Below, piece after piece: positions 49,390 to 60,256 of a stretch of 64,000 nt of DNA. Position 1 is the first letter of the stretch. Every line of letters begins with the position of its first letter. The notes beneath the pieces are model-generated. The model did no database searches, was not told the origin of the DNA, and was given only the letters and a program-made list of their open reading frames with translations. The DNA is from Perkinsela sp. pyNocScin1 (taxonomy: Eukaryota; Euglenozoa; Kinetoplastea; Prokinetoplastida; Perkinselidae): positions 248,001-312,000 of the forward strand of contig CAXHTR010000001.1 in NCBI GenBank assembly GCA_964019655.1, read 5' to 3'. A program made the translations under genes and the position numbers.

Positions 49390-49802
49390 GAGTTTGAGTT
49401 TTTGTGATCGGTTATCGGGAAGGAATGGTACACAGGCACTCTGTGGGACAAGAATTCTCGCATTTCGGGAAGTGGTATGGATTGAGAATTTGACTCAGTA
49501 GAATTTGAGGCCTATTGTTTCAGAATGTGCGAAGCAACAAAAAATATATACATGAATATTCTACTGAATAGTCAAGCGTGACGCATAGTGCTCGAACTCA
49601 TGTGCATTGGCGACGAAAATTTGAGACTGAAACAATCTCTGCGGGGGCGAAATATATAGTTTGATGGTTTTATTGATGAAGGTACAACATTCACGAAATT
49701 TGGAGGAATATAGCAGCATTTTATGATGTGGGGTTTTAAATTTTCTCTTGAGGTATGCAAGAATGCACCCATTCCTCCTTTGTACTTTTCCTAAATCATA
49801 CA
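49390..49802. other. Intergenic spacer
   Basis: AT-rich, with a pyrimidine-rich stretch before the next start. Nothing else was recognised. Confidence 0.5.
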
Positions 49803-51182
49803 ATGCTGAAAATTGCGCTTTTCGCACGCACTGATGATTGTCAACTCGGCCGACTTGACTACGACAGCATGTCGCAACAAGCGCTGATGGAGATGTTTGT
49901 TTCAAGGGTCACCAGCACTGAGCAGTTCCGAGATGAACACGGTAACTATAAAGATATTGAAGAATGGCCTGGCGTCGCGTGTACGGATGGTTCAGTTACT
50001 ACAATCGATTGGGGAATCGAAGATTTTCCATCCGCTCACGGAAACTTCAGCTTTCAGTTTGTGCCGCAATCAGTAAAGCGTCTTGTTGTTGTGCGAATGA
50101 ACCTTCACGGATCTGTCGACTTTACGCAATTACCTGAGAATGTTGAGAATTTATGGCTATTCGAGAATCTGCTCACAGGGTCTCTTGAGGGTATTCAACA
50201 ACTTTTTCGCTTACAAGATCTCCATATCCAAAAAAATAAATTTTTTGGGCCAATCATCACAGCGAAACTCCCGCGCTCGCTGCTTGATATTCGTTTGTGG
50301 GAAAATGCCTTTGAGGGGGAATTCGACTTGGGCTCTTTACCGCCCAACTTAACATTCATAGACGCAAATGACAACCAGCTGAGCGGCTCACTCGACCTTA
50401 CGACGCTACCACAGTCTCTTGAAGTACTTCTTCTAAGCACAAATCGCTTTTCAGGGACAATAGACATATCAAAACTGCCACATACACTCCGAAATCTCGA
50501 AATCTGCGAGAACATGCTGACGGGAACAATTGACCTTCGTGGACTGGGCAGCGAGGTTCTTGAGCTCAATTTGTTTACCAATCGATTTCAGGGGAGCGTC
50601 GACCTTGACGATCTACCTAGGGGTATGACCATTCTCTTTCTAGGTGGAAACAAAGTCAGCGGGACATTTTGCACCGAAAAGCTCCCATTAAGCCTGGAGG
50701 AACTGGACGCGGACAATTGTGCTATGCACGGGACACTTGACTTAACGCAACTGCCAGCCCAAATGAAAAACTTCATCGTAAATTCCAACATACTCCACGG
50801 GTCTATCAACCTTGAGCAAGTGCCGCATGTGATCGAAGAAATCTATATCAACTACAACTACTTTACGGGTGATCTGTGCCTCACAAAGTTACCTGCAACA
50901 CTCAAAGATCTCTACGCGAACAACAATTCGCTCTCGGGCAGCATTGATTTGACGGTCCTGCCAGAATCCCTGGAGAACCTGGGCCTGCGGAGGAATAAAT
51001 TTTCGGGGACAATTGACCTCAGCCGCCTACCACGAAGCCTCAAGGAGCTCTGGCTTCAGGACAATATGCTTACTGGGGAAATCGACATCTCGCATGTTCC
51101 TGAAAGCCTAGTCAACCTTCGACTATCGGGCAATCTGTTCAACCCAGTATTCACGATTAAAAGCATGAAAATTGACATTTAA
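49803..51182 (+). CDS. Long LRR protein, 459 aa (SMSQQALMEM subfamily)
   Basis: Paralog of the minus-strand gene at 7558-8937: same length, about 16 LRRs, no gaps. The start at 49803 (MLKIALFARTDD) places LGRLD at the same distance as in the paralog. An in-frame ATG at 49755 is rejected for that reason. The leader is atypical in having Arg-Thr instead of Thr-Ala. The N-terminal 90 residues are nearly identical to the paralog, whereas repeats 9-13 differ most (for example LEELDADNCAMHG against LEELCANDSALHG). The cap has EEWPGVAC, without the first Cys. Confidence 0.9.
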   Translation: MLKIALFARTDDCQLGRLDYDSMSQQALMEMFVSRVTSTEQFRDEHGNYKDIEEWPGVACTDGSVTTIDWGIEDFPSAHGNFSFQFVPQSVKRLVVVRMNLHGSVDFTQLPENVENLWLFENLLTGSLEGIQQLFRLQDLHIQKNKFFGPIITAKLPRSLLDIRLWENAFEGEFDLGSLPPNLTFIDANDNQLSGSLDLTTLPQSLEVLLLSTNRFSGTIDISKLPHTLRNLEICENMLTGTIDLRGLGSEVLELNLFTNRFQGSVDLDDLPRGMTILFLGGNKVSGTFCTEKLPLSLEELDADNCAMHGTLDLTQLPAQMKNFIVNSNILHGSINLEQVPHVIEEIYINYNYFTGDLCLTKLPATLKDLYANNNSLSGSIDLTVLPESLENLGLRRNKFSGTIDLSRLPRSLKELWLQDNMLTGEIDISHVPESLVNLRLSGNLFNPVFTIKSMKIDI

Positions 51183-51705
51183 GGTAGCAGAGCCAGATTT
51201 AGCCGTTAAATTGGGTCTCTGATCACATTTCAAATCTAAAGTTATGAATTTATTTCGATAATTCCTGGTTCTCGAAAATTGTGTTTCCGCGTTAACGACT
51301 CACTCTGAAAAGATTTATTCAACCCTTATTCTACCTTATGATTGCGAGCGGTTCTCTGACAAGCATTCATGTATTGCCTTGAAGCATAAGACCATTTTGC
51401 GGCCCGAAAGTTTTCTACAAGACCCTATTTGATAGCAACAATAGCCATTGTGTCATCAGCCTTGCCAACCACAAGCTCTCTCGAAACTTGTTCCGGCATG
51501 TGTTTTCAACAGCCTCAGCGCGAGCATTGGGTTTTAGCGAGATTTACCCCCTTGAGCCAGTTATTCGTCGCTTTATGTAAAAGTGCAGTTAGCACTCGTA
51601 ATGGTCTCAATGCATCGATCACAGGGCTTCTATTTCCCTGTTCACCTATGAGTTTAGCGACTAACATCGCTTTTCTTTTTTCTTTGCCTTAACTCTTACA
51701 ACCCA
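51183..51705. other. Intergenic spacer
   Basis: Nothing recognised. Confidence 0.5.
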
Positions 51706-52745
51706 ATGTTCACCACATTGCTGACTGCTGACAATGCGCTGAGCAAAGCACACCCTTCGCTCCTCAGTGACCAGACCATCGTCGAGTTGATCTTCAGTGA
51801 GATGGATGATACCTGCAAGGGGCCCTTCCACAACGAGAACGGCGAGTTTCTCCCACTCAAAGACTGCACCTTTGCCGAGCTTGAGGAGGTATCCGGCAGC
51901 GTCGTCAAAATCAAACTTGCGAACACCCCGCTGAAGGGCCACATTCAGCTCGATTATCTTCCTTCCAAGCTCCGCGTTTTGGACTTCTCTGCAGAGTCCA
52001 TAACCACTGGCAATAGGGTTATGACAGGGACAATAGCCACGGAAAGCCTACCGAGTTCACTCGAAAAAATTGCCATAGAGAAGAGCCGCATGAGCGGGAC
52101 GATTGACTTTGCTCGCCTGCCGAGGAGTCTTACGGAAATTTGTCTTGGCAGGAATGCATTTTCGGGTCGTGTCGCCTTCACGCAGCTGCCGCCACAGCTC
52201 TCTGTGCTCAAACTCAACAAAAACGCTTTCTGCGGAAGTATTGTACTGAATGCGCTCCCAGTAGCACTCAGTCACCTCAACCTACGTGCGAACGATTTTT
52301 CGGGGACTGCTGAGCTGCAACACCTGCCTGCAGGCCTCTGCCAGCTGTGGATTGACGAAAATCGGCTGTGCGGGTCTCTACAGCTCGATTCGCTCCCAGA
52401 GAGCCTCGAGTCTCTCGGCCTATCCCACAATAATTTTTCAGGAAGTTTACACGTTGCGTCGCTACCGGATCTCTGGATGTTAGATGTCTCAAGCAATGCG
52501 CTCACAGGGACAATCGACATGGAGGTGTTCCCTGACACGCTTTCCTATCTGAATCTCAGAAACAACGCACTGGAGGGGACGCTGAACGCAGCGGACACAC
52601 CAGAAGATATGCTTGAGCTCTACATTGAGAACAACCGTTTTTTCGGGTCTTTCGACTTGAGGCACTGCCCTATGATCTCATCAAGTGCATCGTGCACGGC
52701 AACAACTGGGACGAGAACTACGCGGATATTGAGGATTTGTACTAA
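51706..52745 (+). pseudogene. LRR gene with a frameshift in its last repeat
   Basis: Leader MFTTLLTA-D, an altered motif (NALSKAH), LSDQTIVELI, and a degenerate cap without W-x-GV (KDCTFAELEE). Ten LRRs follow in frame. After SFDLR at about 52661 the frame slips into SerThrArg-rich residues ending at 52761. One frame over, it reads ALPYDLIKCIVHGNNW and an acidic end, stopping at 52743-52745. One missing G at 52660-52662 explains it. The shifted reading clearly completes the final repeat. Sequencing error or real mutation cannot be told apart here. Confidence 0.78.
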
Positions 52746-53337
52746 GTGCATGCGGAGATGACCTGGTTGATGGGGTACTGATATTCTTTCAAAGGAGATA
52801 AATTCTATTGTCGCTAATTCAGATTTCCCTCAAAAGTCTCTTTTTTTTGTGAGGCTTAAATTTTGCAATGTGGAGTCGTAGCAAAGCAGTGAGCTTTTTT
52901 TGAACATTGGTCTGTGTAGCATCTGAATGTATGAGAGCTGAATGTATCGATAATACAAGAGTGACGGTCACTTTCTCTTTTGTATTGTGATCCCTAGGCG
53001 GTGCATTATCTCTGGCTCGTCCAGTACACAACGCTTGAAAGCTGTTGGAGGCCCAGGCTTGGAAAAGTTCAAGAGCATACGTTCTCGCATGATTCTACCT
53101 CGATGGTACTGTTTCCACTGCTTGTCCACCCGGGTTGATGCGGTTGCTGTATGAATGGGGTAGATTCAATCAATTTTCACAGAAAAATCTGAGATATGTT
53201 TTTGTGTGATCCCACTTGGAAAAAATTGCAGTGATACTTCAACTTAAGCGCTCGATAATGTAAGATTGTCTTCTCATTTTGCTCATCGTATACCACGCTC
53301 TTCTACTGTATCATTTTCTGCCTCTATTTACAATCAA
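52746..53337. other. Intergenic spacer
   Basis: Nothing recognised. Confidence 0.5.
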
Positions 53338-54633
53338 ATGCTCTCGTTTCCCTTCTACGGTGTTGAGGGCCTCAGTCGCTGTGGCGTCGAAACCCTCTCC
53401 GACCAGACACGCATGGAGCTCCTCTACAGCCGCTTCCAGCCGAACCCAGTCTTTCCTGTCACAGACGCGTCTGGCGCGTTCACCGACTGCTGCACGTGGT
53501 ACGGCGTCTACTGCGACGCCGAGAAAAACGTCGTCGCCATCGAATGGGAGGAAGATCTTATGCTCGAAGGTGTTCTCGACACTGACCGCCTCCCACCGAA
53601 GCTCCGAACCTTTCGCCTTGAGAACGGCGCAATGCTCGCTGGAACGCTGCGCACTGCGGCGCTGCCCCGATCGCTCACCTCTTTTGAGATTCTCGACTCT
53701 GGGTGCTCCGGGCCTGTGGACTTTACTTCTTGGCCTGCAGCCCTTCAGCTCATCACAATCAATCAAAGCAGCTTCTCAGGAAATGTCCGCCTCGACGCCC
53801 TCCCATCAGGCCTCGAGACCCTCATGATATCATTCACTGCATTTGGCGGAACCCTCGAACTTTCCAAGTTGCCCCAGACACTGAACTGCCTCCACCTGCG
53901 AAGCAGCGAGTTTCACGGGAGCATTCAGCTTCACGACCTCCCCGACTCGCTGAATGAGATCGATTTTTCGGAAAATTCACTGAGTGGGTCTCTCAGCTTC
54001 GATGCGCTCCCAGAGAGTCTCAGCGTCCTCAAACTCAGCGGAAACCGCCTGACGGGGCCTGTCAACCTCGCGGTCAACCCGGACTACTTAAAGGTGCATA
54101 TGTTCCGCTACCCGCCGTTCGGCCTGCAGATGATTGAGCTCGAAGGCAACAATTTTGAGGGAACGCTGTACCAAAAGGGATTTGGGGAGTTCACGCAGAC
54201 CGCGATATTCGCAGATAACAAAATGCGCGGGACTGTGGACTTTACGTCCCTGCCATGGAGTCTCATGCACTTTATACTTCGCCAGAACAGTTTTGAGGGG
54301 ACTGTGAACCTCGAGCGCCTGCCGGAGCAGATGGTCGTGCTCGACCTCTGCCAGAACAAGTTTCGAGGCAGCATCAACCTCGAGCGCTTGCCGATGGGGA
54401 TGGCCTCGCTGATGCTCCTGGGGAACAAATTTACGGGGACGATAAGCCTGCAGCGGCTGCCCGCGGGGATGCGCGAGCTGGCGCTGAGCCACAACCAGCT
54501 ATCGGGGTCTGTAAGCTTTGAGCGCTTGCCGTACGGGCTGACGAGCCTGTTCCTGGAGCCGAACAGGTTTGCGCCCTGGACGCACAAGAAGTACCCGTCG
54601 TGCGTGAAGTGCCAGACAGTTTTTCGGAAGTGA
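53338..54633 (+). CDS. LRR family protein, 431 aa
   Basis: Deviant N terminus: MLSFPFYGVEGLSRCGVE lacks the Ala-Asp of the leader but keeps a helix (LSDQTRMELL). An upstream in-frame ATG at 53266 is possible. Cap CTWYGVYC complete, preceded by an extra Cys. About 14 LRRs, interrupted near residue 250 by an irregular stretch (NPDYLKVHMFRYPPFGLQM) that replaces about one repeat. The C-terminal part is very G+C-rich. It ends with two Cys in a basic tail (YPSCVKCQTVFRK), reminiscent of the basic double-Cys tail at 44.0 kb. Confidence 0.87.
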   Translation: MLSFPFYGVEGLSRCGVETLSDQTRMELLYSRFQPNPVFPVTDASGAFTDCCTWYGVYCDAEKNVVAIEWEEDLMLEGVLDTDRLPPKLRTFRLENGAMLAGTLRTAALPRSLTSFEILDSGCSGPVDFTSWPAALQLITINQSSFSGNVRLDALPSGLETLMISFTAFGGTLELSKLPQTLNCLHLRSSEFHGSIQLHDLPDSLNEIDFSENSLSGSLSFDALPESLSVLKLSGNRLTGPVNLAVNPDYLKVHMFRYPPFGLQMIELEGNNFEGTLYQKGFGEFTQTAIFADNKMRGTVDFTSLPWSLMHFILRQNSFEGTVNLERLPEQMVVLDLCQNKFRGSINLERLPMGMASLMLLGNKFTGTISLQRLPAGMRELALSHNQLSGSVSFERLPYGLTSLFLEPNRFAPWTHKKYPSCVKCQTVFRK

Positions 54634-55352
54634 GGTTTTCGAGAGTAATGCGAATCATAGTAATGAAATATGATTAATAAGAAGAAAAATGAATAGGTAG
54701 TGATGACGTAGCTGTGGATCACTTTGTCATTGGAAAATTCGCAGTTTTGCTCAGTTTCTTTTTCTTTTACAAAATAAAAAATTCCCAGGGCCACCTGGGT
54801 AGTCCTTATCTAGGTGAAATTCCAATCCATCCTCCTCAAAAGTCAAGTCGGTTAAGCCTTATCAGATCGTTCATCGGCCCACATAACTTCGAGTACAATC
54901 AGGAAATTTTGACGATTGAGATGAGGGTGCATACAGATATACATCACCTCCTTTACATCCTTTGAAGGCAAAAATCTAATTGGTTCGCTTTCTAAGCCTC
55001 ACGAAAGGTCAGCTCCCTCAGGCCATTCAAATTGGCATCTCTTATTCACCCAGGTCACTGCTCTTCAAAGAAATGATAGCAAAATTCCCAATATAAATTG
55101 GGTATTTTTAGGCTGACTGCGAATGGATACACTCAGAACTCAATACGATAAAATGGACTGCTTCGCTCAAAATGGGTCAGAGGTTGAGAATAATGACGCA
55201 AGATAATGAATAGTCGTAATGCTATATGCATACCGAATTATTTTCGATAAAGCTGCTGGGAAGGTCTCTCAATGGAGCACAAGTGTGCTATTTAAGTCTC
55301 ATAAAAAATCCAATTTTTGTTTTTAACTCCTTTCTGTTTGACTTTAATCTCA
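54634..55352. other. Intergenic region
   Basis: 0.72 kb, AT-rich, nothing recognised. Confidence 0.5.
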
Positions 55353-56111
55353 ATGTCTATTTTCCCAGCCATCCTCACGCTCTGCGCCGACCCCCCATCG
55401 GCCGAATCAATCTACCAAATAACCTGCATGCGCCGCTTCCTCCGCCTCCACACGCACCTTGAGTCTCGAGCGCGTACCCAAGGAATCCTCCGAGACAACC
55501 ATAACGCTGACGATGTCTGTGCGCTTCGATGCGTGCAGTGCACTGACATAAAAGTCGATGCAATCATCTGGGAGTCTGTGCTGATGAACCAAAGGGTAAT
55601 CACGCTCGAAGTGAACACAAGCTGGGCGCCACCGACAACCCGAGTCCTCCACTTGCGCGCCTGTGGCATTGAAAAAGGTGTCGAATCACATAGACTTCCA
55701 AGAGACCTCGAGTACCTTTTTCTGCACGCATGCTTCCGACTGGACCGCACCGCTATGCAGGCGTTTGATATGCGTGCGCTCCCAGTGAACCTCAAAGAGC
55801 TCCATGTGCTCAGGTGCTCGCTGACAGGGCCAGTCGACTTGACAAGTTTGCCCCCGAAGATGCAGCACATCACCATTTCCATGGCTCGTATAACGGGACT
55901 GTACGTTGTGAATGGCTCACTCCCCGAAAGTCTCAGGTCAGCGCAGTTCTCCAATAAGTTCACAAAGATACAAACGCTTGGTACATCTGGGAAGAAGATG
56001 GACCAACGCATCACGTGCATAAAAAGCCAGCAGTTCTACCCGGAAACAGCGCAGATCATAGCGTGTTTGTCTCACATGGAGCGTATGAAAGGGGAAGTCA
56101 GTGGCAAGTGA
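55353..56111 (+). CDS. Divergent LRR protein, 252 aa (Trp-rich five-repeat subfamily)
   Basis: The first ATG is at 55353. Codons further upstream are open but start only with TTG. Leader MSIFPAILTLCA-D, then a CMRRFLR element as in the 36.9-kb gene. The cap is CALRCVQC, with three Cys and no Trp or Gly-Val. Five spaced LRRs, starting SWAPPTTRVLHLRACG, carry extra residues between steps. The C-terminal extension is basic and helical (CLSHMERMKGEVSGK). It is the most degenerate of the three relatives. Confidence 0.82.
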   Translation: MSIFPAILTLCADPPSAESIYQITCMRRFLRLHTHLESRARTQGILRDNHNADDVCALRCVQCTDIKVDAIIWESVLMNQRVITLEVNTSWAPPTTRVLHLRACGIEKGVESHRLPRDLEYLFLHACFRLDRTAMQAFDMRALPVNLKELHVLRCSLTGPVDLTSLPPKMQHITISMARITGLYVVNGSLPESLRSAQFSNKFTKIQTLGTSGKKMDQRITCIKSQQFYPETAQIIACLSHMERMKGEVSGK

Positions 56112-56767
56112 CGAGCATCTTCTGGAGGGAGGTGTTGATTGAAAAGGGGACGCTGGTAAAGGTACAGTGACAGGGAAGTATGGATTTTAAGCTTTCTATC
56201 TCAGCATTGATTTATAAATATCCACTGGCAAGAAGGAGTGAACGAAAGGAATCGAATACGTAACTACGAATAGGAGCATTAAGCTGAACTCTGCTTTCAT
56301 GAATCTTCAGTCATTCGTAAATTTGGCCGGGTTCAGCCAGATGAACACTGATGCTTCAAGCCACGGTACATGGGAAAATTTTTTTTGCGTAATACGATCA
56401 CAAAGTTTTCTTTGATGTGAACCCAGATTTCATGCGAGGTCACAGGAAACTTCGGAGGCTGTATCAAGGGTCCAATCAGGCATGAAATCTAAAAGGTAAA
56501 TGAATACTTGGGTTTTTTCTTCGTGGCGCCTGTTGGAAGAAAACATCCACGGAATTTTGATTGATTGTTCAGCAGCAAAGGCCCTTCTAATCATAAAATG
56601 TGCAAAAAGCACTAAAATTGCTGTGGACAGCTTGTTCGAAGCTGTGGACTAACAAAAAACTTTGAAAATCATCCGAGAAAGTACTCCATGTCCTACCATG
56701 TAATGAAATGTAAAATTATCTCCCAATGCCACAAACTCTATGAAATACCATCTGTCACCTCTATAAA
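56112..56767. other. Intergenic region
   Basis: 0.66 kb, nothing recognised. Confidence 0.5.
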
Positions 56768-57487
56768 ATGCACTTTTCACTGAAACTCCTCCTCGCCGCT
56801 GATGCCTTTCTTGGAAAACCAGACCCAAATCTGCTCACCGAGCAGATGCGCATGGAGATTTTCATCGGTGACATTCTCAGCTCAAAAACTTCCAACAAGG
56901 AAGTTCAGCCAAGTTTTTACGACAAAAACGGCAACTGCCAGGATTTGTGCGAGTGGCAAGGCGTAACGTGCGACGAGAGCGCAACCCCACTGAAAATCGA
57001 CTGGGAAGAAGCGGACTGGATCCACAGCGCTACGGTCTTCGAGTGCGCGCATTTACCGCGGACTCTTCTCCTGCTCGAGCTCACAGCGAACGAAATCGCT
57101 TGCACATTGGACCTGGCAGGCTTGCCAACTTCGCTCGTCGAGCTCTACGTCGCCGACAACGCCATGTTTGGCACCACAAATCTCGCCGATCTACCACGAG
57201 CTATGCACAACGTCTGGTTTGACCACAATCGTTTTGAGGGGTCTCTTGTTCTGCAGGACCTGCCGCGAGACTTTGTCACGCTCTATGCCAACCACAACCG
57301 CTACTCGGGAGAAATTTCTCTGGCCGGCCTGCCACCAACCATCGAGCGGCTTATTCTCTATAATAACCGGCTCAGCGGGACAATCGTGTTCCCTGTGCTT
57401 CCAAAGTCCCTCGACGAGGTCAACCTCTCGAAAAACGATTTCAAGTTAGTTGAAGGGGCGGAAGTGCCGGACTGCGTACGAATTTAG
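56768..57487 (+). CDS. LRR family protein, 239 aa (FYD-loop subfamily)
   Basis: Close relative of the minus-strand gene at 6388-7176. Leader MHFSLKLLLAA-D, FLGKPD (Lys for Arg in the usual LGR) and EQMRMEIF. The SKTSNKEVQPSFYDKNGN loop follows, then the cap CEWQGVTC. It has the same six-repeat plan, including the variant step NEIACTLDL where the relative has NEFSCTVDF. The last repeats differ in spacing and the tail is shorter. It lies about 50 kb from its relative on the opposite strand. Confidence 0.87.
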   Translation: MHFSLKLLLAADAFLGKPDPNLLTEQMRMEIFIGDILSSKTSNKEVQPSFYDKNGNCQDLCEWQGVTCDESATPLKIDWEEADWIHSATVFECAHLPRTLLLLELTANEIACTLDLAGLPTSLVELYVADNAMFGTTNLADLPRAMHNVWFDHNRFEGSLVLQDLPRDFVTLYANHNRYSGEISLAGLPPTIERLILYNNRLSGTIVFPVLPKSLDEVNLSKNDFKLVEGAEVPDCVRI

Positions 57488-58004
57488 AGATAAAGGAGAA
57501 AAGCAACTACATCGTATAAAGAAAGATGAATACGGTATTGAGATTTCTCACGGTTGGTATACTTTTGCCTCTTTGCTCTTGATTTTCGACCAGTTACTTG
57601 CATGTGCTTGTTCGCGAAGAAATCCGAATAGAAGATTCAATCATATTCGTGAGATTGTAATGAGGTGATCGATGTGCTCGCTATTCAATCATTGCTGTAG
57701 AATGGGAAATAGCATGAGGCTTTGGGATCTCGTTTTTTTTATTTTGGGGCTTGAATGTGACATGTGTGCGCGCAAGAGATTTCACTGAAGACTTTTCGGC
57801 TGTTATTCAGTCGTTTATCAGAAAAATTTCAAATTCGAACGCACAATGACGAGATTCTCGCTTATCAAGAGATAAGGATCTTCGGTCTAATGCGGCAAAA
57901 TTTAAGAATTTCGTCTTATCGAGCTTCAATGCGCATTCTCAGGATGTGTACCTCCCCAAGCGCTCATTCGATTTTATCTCTCTTTTGATTTTTATTTACC
58001 TCAA
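57488..58004. other. Intergenic spacer
   Basis: A short perfect hairpin, CTTATC-AAGA-GATAAG, lies at 57861-57876. Nothing else was recognised. Confidence 0.45.
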
Positions 58005-58829
58005 ATGATTGCATTCTCTCTCCTCTACACTGCCGACACCACAAGGCCAGCCAAAGTCAGTCTTCTCAATTTCCCCCAGCAGGCGCTCCTTGAGATGCTC
58101 ATCGATGGCCTTGAGCCCAAGTCACTCTTCCAGAAGTGGTGTCTTCCGTGGCAAGACCCCGAGTATAAAGATATCAGTGAGTGGGCCGGTGTCAACTGCA
58201 CGAACACCGGCGAGGTGCATTCCATCGACTGGATGGCAAAAAAATTGACTGGTCGTCTCTCTCTGAAGTACTTGCCACCAACTGCGGAAAGTTTTAATGT
58301 GAGTCGAAACAAAATTTCGGGGTCCATCACTATAGAAGACCTCCCAGAGTGCCTACGAATGCTTCGAATGCAAGAAAACGAGATCTCGGGGACGATTAAC
58401 CTGACTGCTTTACCGAAAAAGATGTCGGCGTTGCATCTCTCGAATAACTTACTCTCGGGCACATTGGACTTCACACAGCTGCCAGCGTCCATGCGAACAA
58501 TACACCTCGACAACAATGATTTTACAGGGACAATCGACCTGCAGAAATTGCCCGAGCTTCTCATCGTTTTATCTGCCACCCACAATTCCATACGCGGGGA
58601 CCTTGACCTCCGGGGCGTGACCGTTCGCTATCTCGGACTGCGGTCGAATTCCATTACAGTCGTCCATATGGACGCAAACAGAGACTTTCGAATGCTTGGA
58701 TGGGACGTGAACCTACGTTCCAATCCGATAATAGAGATTCGGCACCCACCGGACTTCAGGCGGCCACGGGTCCTGCAAGTTGACAGTGAAACGCGATTTG
58801 TATGTGTGCAAGAAGTTAAAAGTGATTGA
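58005..58829 (+). CDS. LRR family protein, 274 aa (DTTRPAKV tandem pair, copy 1)
   Basis: Leader MIAFSLLYTA followed by DTTRPAKVSLLNFPQQ, a distinct version of the start in which LGRLD is replaced. The loop contains KSLFQKW and PWQDPEYKDI, and the cap is SEWAGVNC (one Cys). Five regular LRRs are followed by two degraded steps (VRYLGLRSNSITVVHM). A conserved C terminus follows: NP, IEIRHPPDF, then VD and FVCVQEV. Copy 2 lies 0.6 kb downstream with the same plan, so this is a recent tandem duplication. Confidence 0.89.
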   Translation: MIAFSLLYTADTTRPAKVSLLNFPQQALLEMLIDGLEPKSLFQKWCLPWQDPEYKDISEWAGVNCTNTGEVHSIDWMAKKLTGRLSLKYLPPTAESFNVSRNKISGSITIEDLPECLRMLRMQENEISGTINLTALPKKMSALHLSNNLLSGTLDFTQLPASMRTIHLDNNDFTGTIDLQKLPELLIVLSATHNSIRGDLDLRGVTVRYLGLRSNSITVVHMDANRDFRMLGWDVNLRSNPIIEIRHPPDFRRPRVLQVDSETRFVCVQEVKSD

Positions 58830-59422
58830 AGCAAATATACGGGGCAGTGTACGAATGAAATAGATTAATGATAGACCATTGCTATTTTTCGGGACAATGA
58901 AAAAGATTCTACATTCTCTTGCATACTACAGATGGCCTTCATCATGCAACTGTCCTTTTAGCCTGATGTACAATTGCTTGAGTTCATCTTTTACTAACGC
59001 ATAAAATAGACACGTCTTGGAGAGAATGGGCAGCATTCTTGGAGTAAGTTGAAATTGAAAAGTCGTAGCACCACCTGGAAAGTATAGAGCCTCAAGGCCA
59101 GCTCAAATGAAATACGTCAAAACGAGTCGGTCAACTTTCATTTTTCAGTTTTTTTGGGAAACAAGAAACATGCCGAAAATCACGCTTCTCATGTCATTGA
59201 GTATCGAAAGGCAGATTCAGCCTCTGTAAATACCGTTCCAGTGGCTCCTTCCACTTGCTGACGTATGATCGAAAATTTCCGAGTTTCGCCACTGACGATG
59301 ACTACCAGGCGAGCCAATATTTCATCACTATCTTAATGCTGCATCTCATCAGCAGGCCAAACGATGACTTCTTTGCTGATTCTCTTCTCATGCTCAAAAC
59401 TTCAGCTATCTTTAATATTCAA
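58830..59422. other. Spacer inside the tandem duplication
   Basis: The open frame upstream of copy 2 extends back to 59255, but its residues lack family features. Nothing else was recognised. Confidence 0.5.
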
Positions 59423-60256
59423 ATGCTCACACTCACTTTACTCCTCGCTGCGGATACCACAAGGCCAGCAAAGGTCAGTCTTCTCAATTTCCCCCAACAG
59501 ACGCTCCTCGAGATGCTCATTGACGACCTCGAGCCTAAGTCGCTCTTCCAGAAGTGGAGTCTCCCGTGGCAGGACCCCGAGTACCAAGAAATAACCGAGT
59601 GGGACGGCGTCACCTGTATGAGCACCGGCGAGGTGCATGCCATTGACTGGACTCTGCGAAAGCTCACTGGTCGTTTGGCGCTCAAGTACCTGCCACGAAC
59701 TGTGGAAAATTTCATTGCGTCTCGAAACAATATTTCGGGCTCCGTCGGAATGAAAGACCTTCCGGCGAGCTTGCGGACGCTTCAAATGCAAGAAAACGAG
59801 ATCTCGGGGTCAATTGATCTGACAGTTTTACCAAAAGAACTTTCGACGCTCATTCTCTCGAAAAACTTGCTCTCGGGCACATTAGACTTCACACAGCTGC
59901 CAGCGTCCATGCGGATGATATATCTCGACCACAACAAATTTTCGGGGAAAATCAATTTGCAGAGGCTACCGCAGCTACTCACCGATCTATCTGCCTCGTA
60001 CAATGAAATAAGCGGGGAAGTCAACCTTCGGGAAGTGAAACTTCACTATCTCGGGCTGCGGAACAATGCAATAAATGTTGTGTACATGGGATCGAGATTT
60101 TTTGAGTGTGACGTGCACCTATACGCGAACTCGAAACTCGAGATTCGGCACGCACCGGACTTTTTGCGGCCACCGAGGCTACATGTTGATGCAGACACAC
60201 AGTTTGTGCTTGTGCGAGACGTGGCAGAAGAAGAAGATGAAGCAGTGTCAGAGTGA
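59423..60256 (+). CDS. LRR family protein, 277 aa (DTTRPAKV tandem pair, copy 2)
   Basis: Start at 59423 (MLTLTLLLAA, then D) aligns with copy 1. The shared start motif, PWQDPEY loop, five LRRs, two weak repeats and IEIRHxPDF-like end (LEIRHAPDF) are all kept. Differences concentrate in the loop after the cap and in the exposed repeat positions. The cap has Asp-Gly-Val-Thr-Cys (EWDGVTC). The C terminus has an added acidic run (EEEDEAVSE) not present in copy 1. Confidence 0.89.
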   Translation: MLTLTLLLAADTTRPAKVSLLNFPQQTLLEMLIDDLEPKSLFQKWSLPWQDPEYQEITEWDGVTCMSTGEVHAIDWTLRKLTGRLALKYLPRTVENFIASRNNISGSVGMKDLPASLRTLQMQENEISGSIDLTVLPKELSTLILSKNLLSGTLDFTQLPASMRMIYLDHNKFSGKINLQRLPQLLTDLSASYNEISGEVNLREVKLHYLGLRNNAINVVYMGSRFFECDVHLYANSKLEIRHAPDFLRPPRLHVDADTQFVLVRDVAEEEDEAVSE

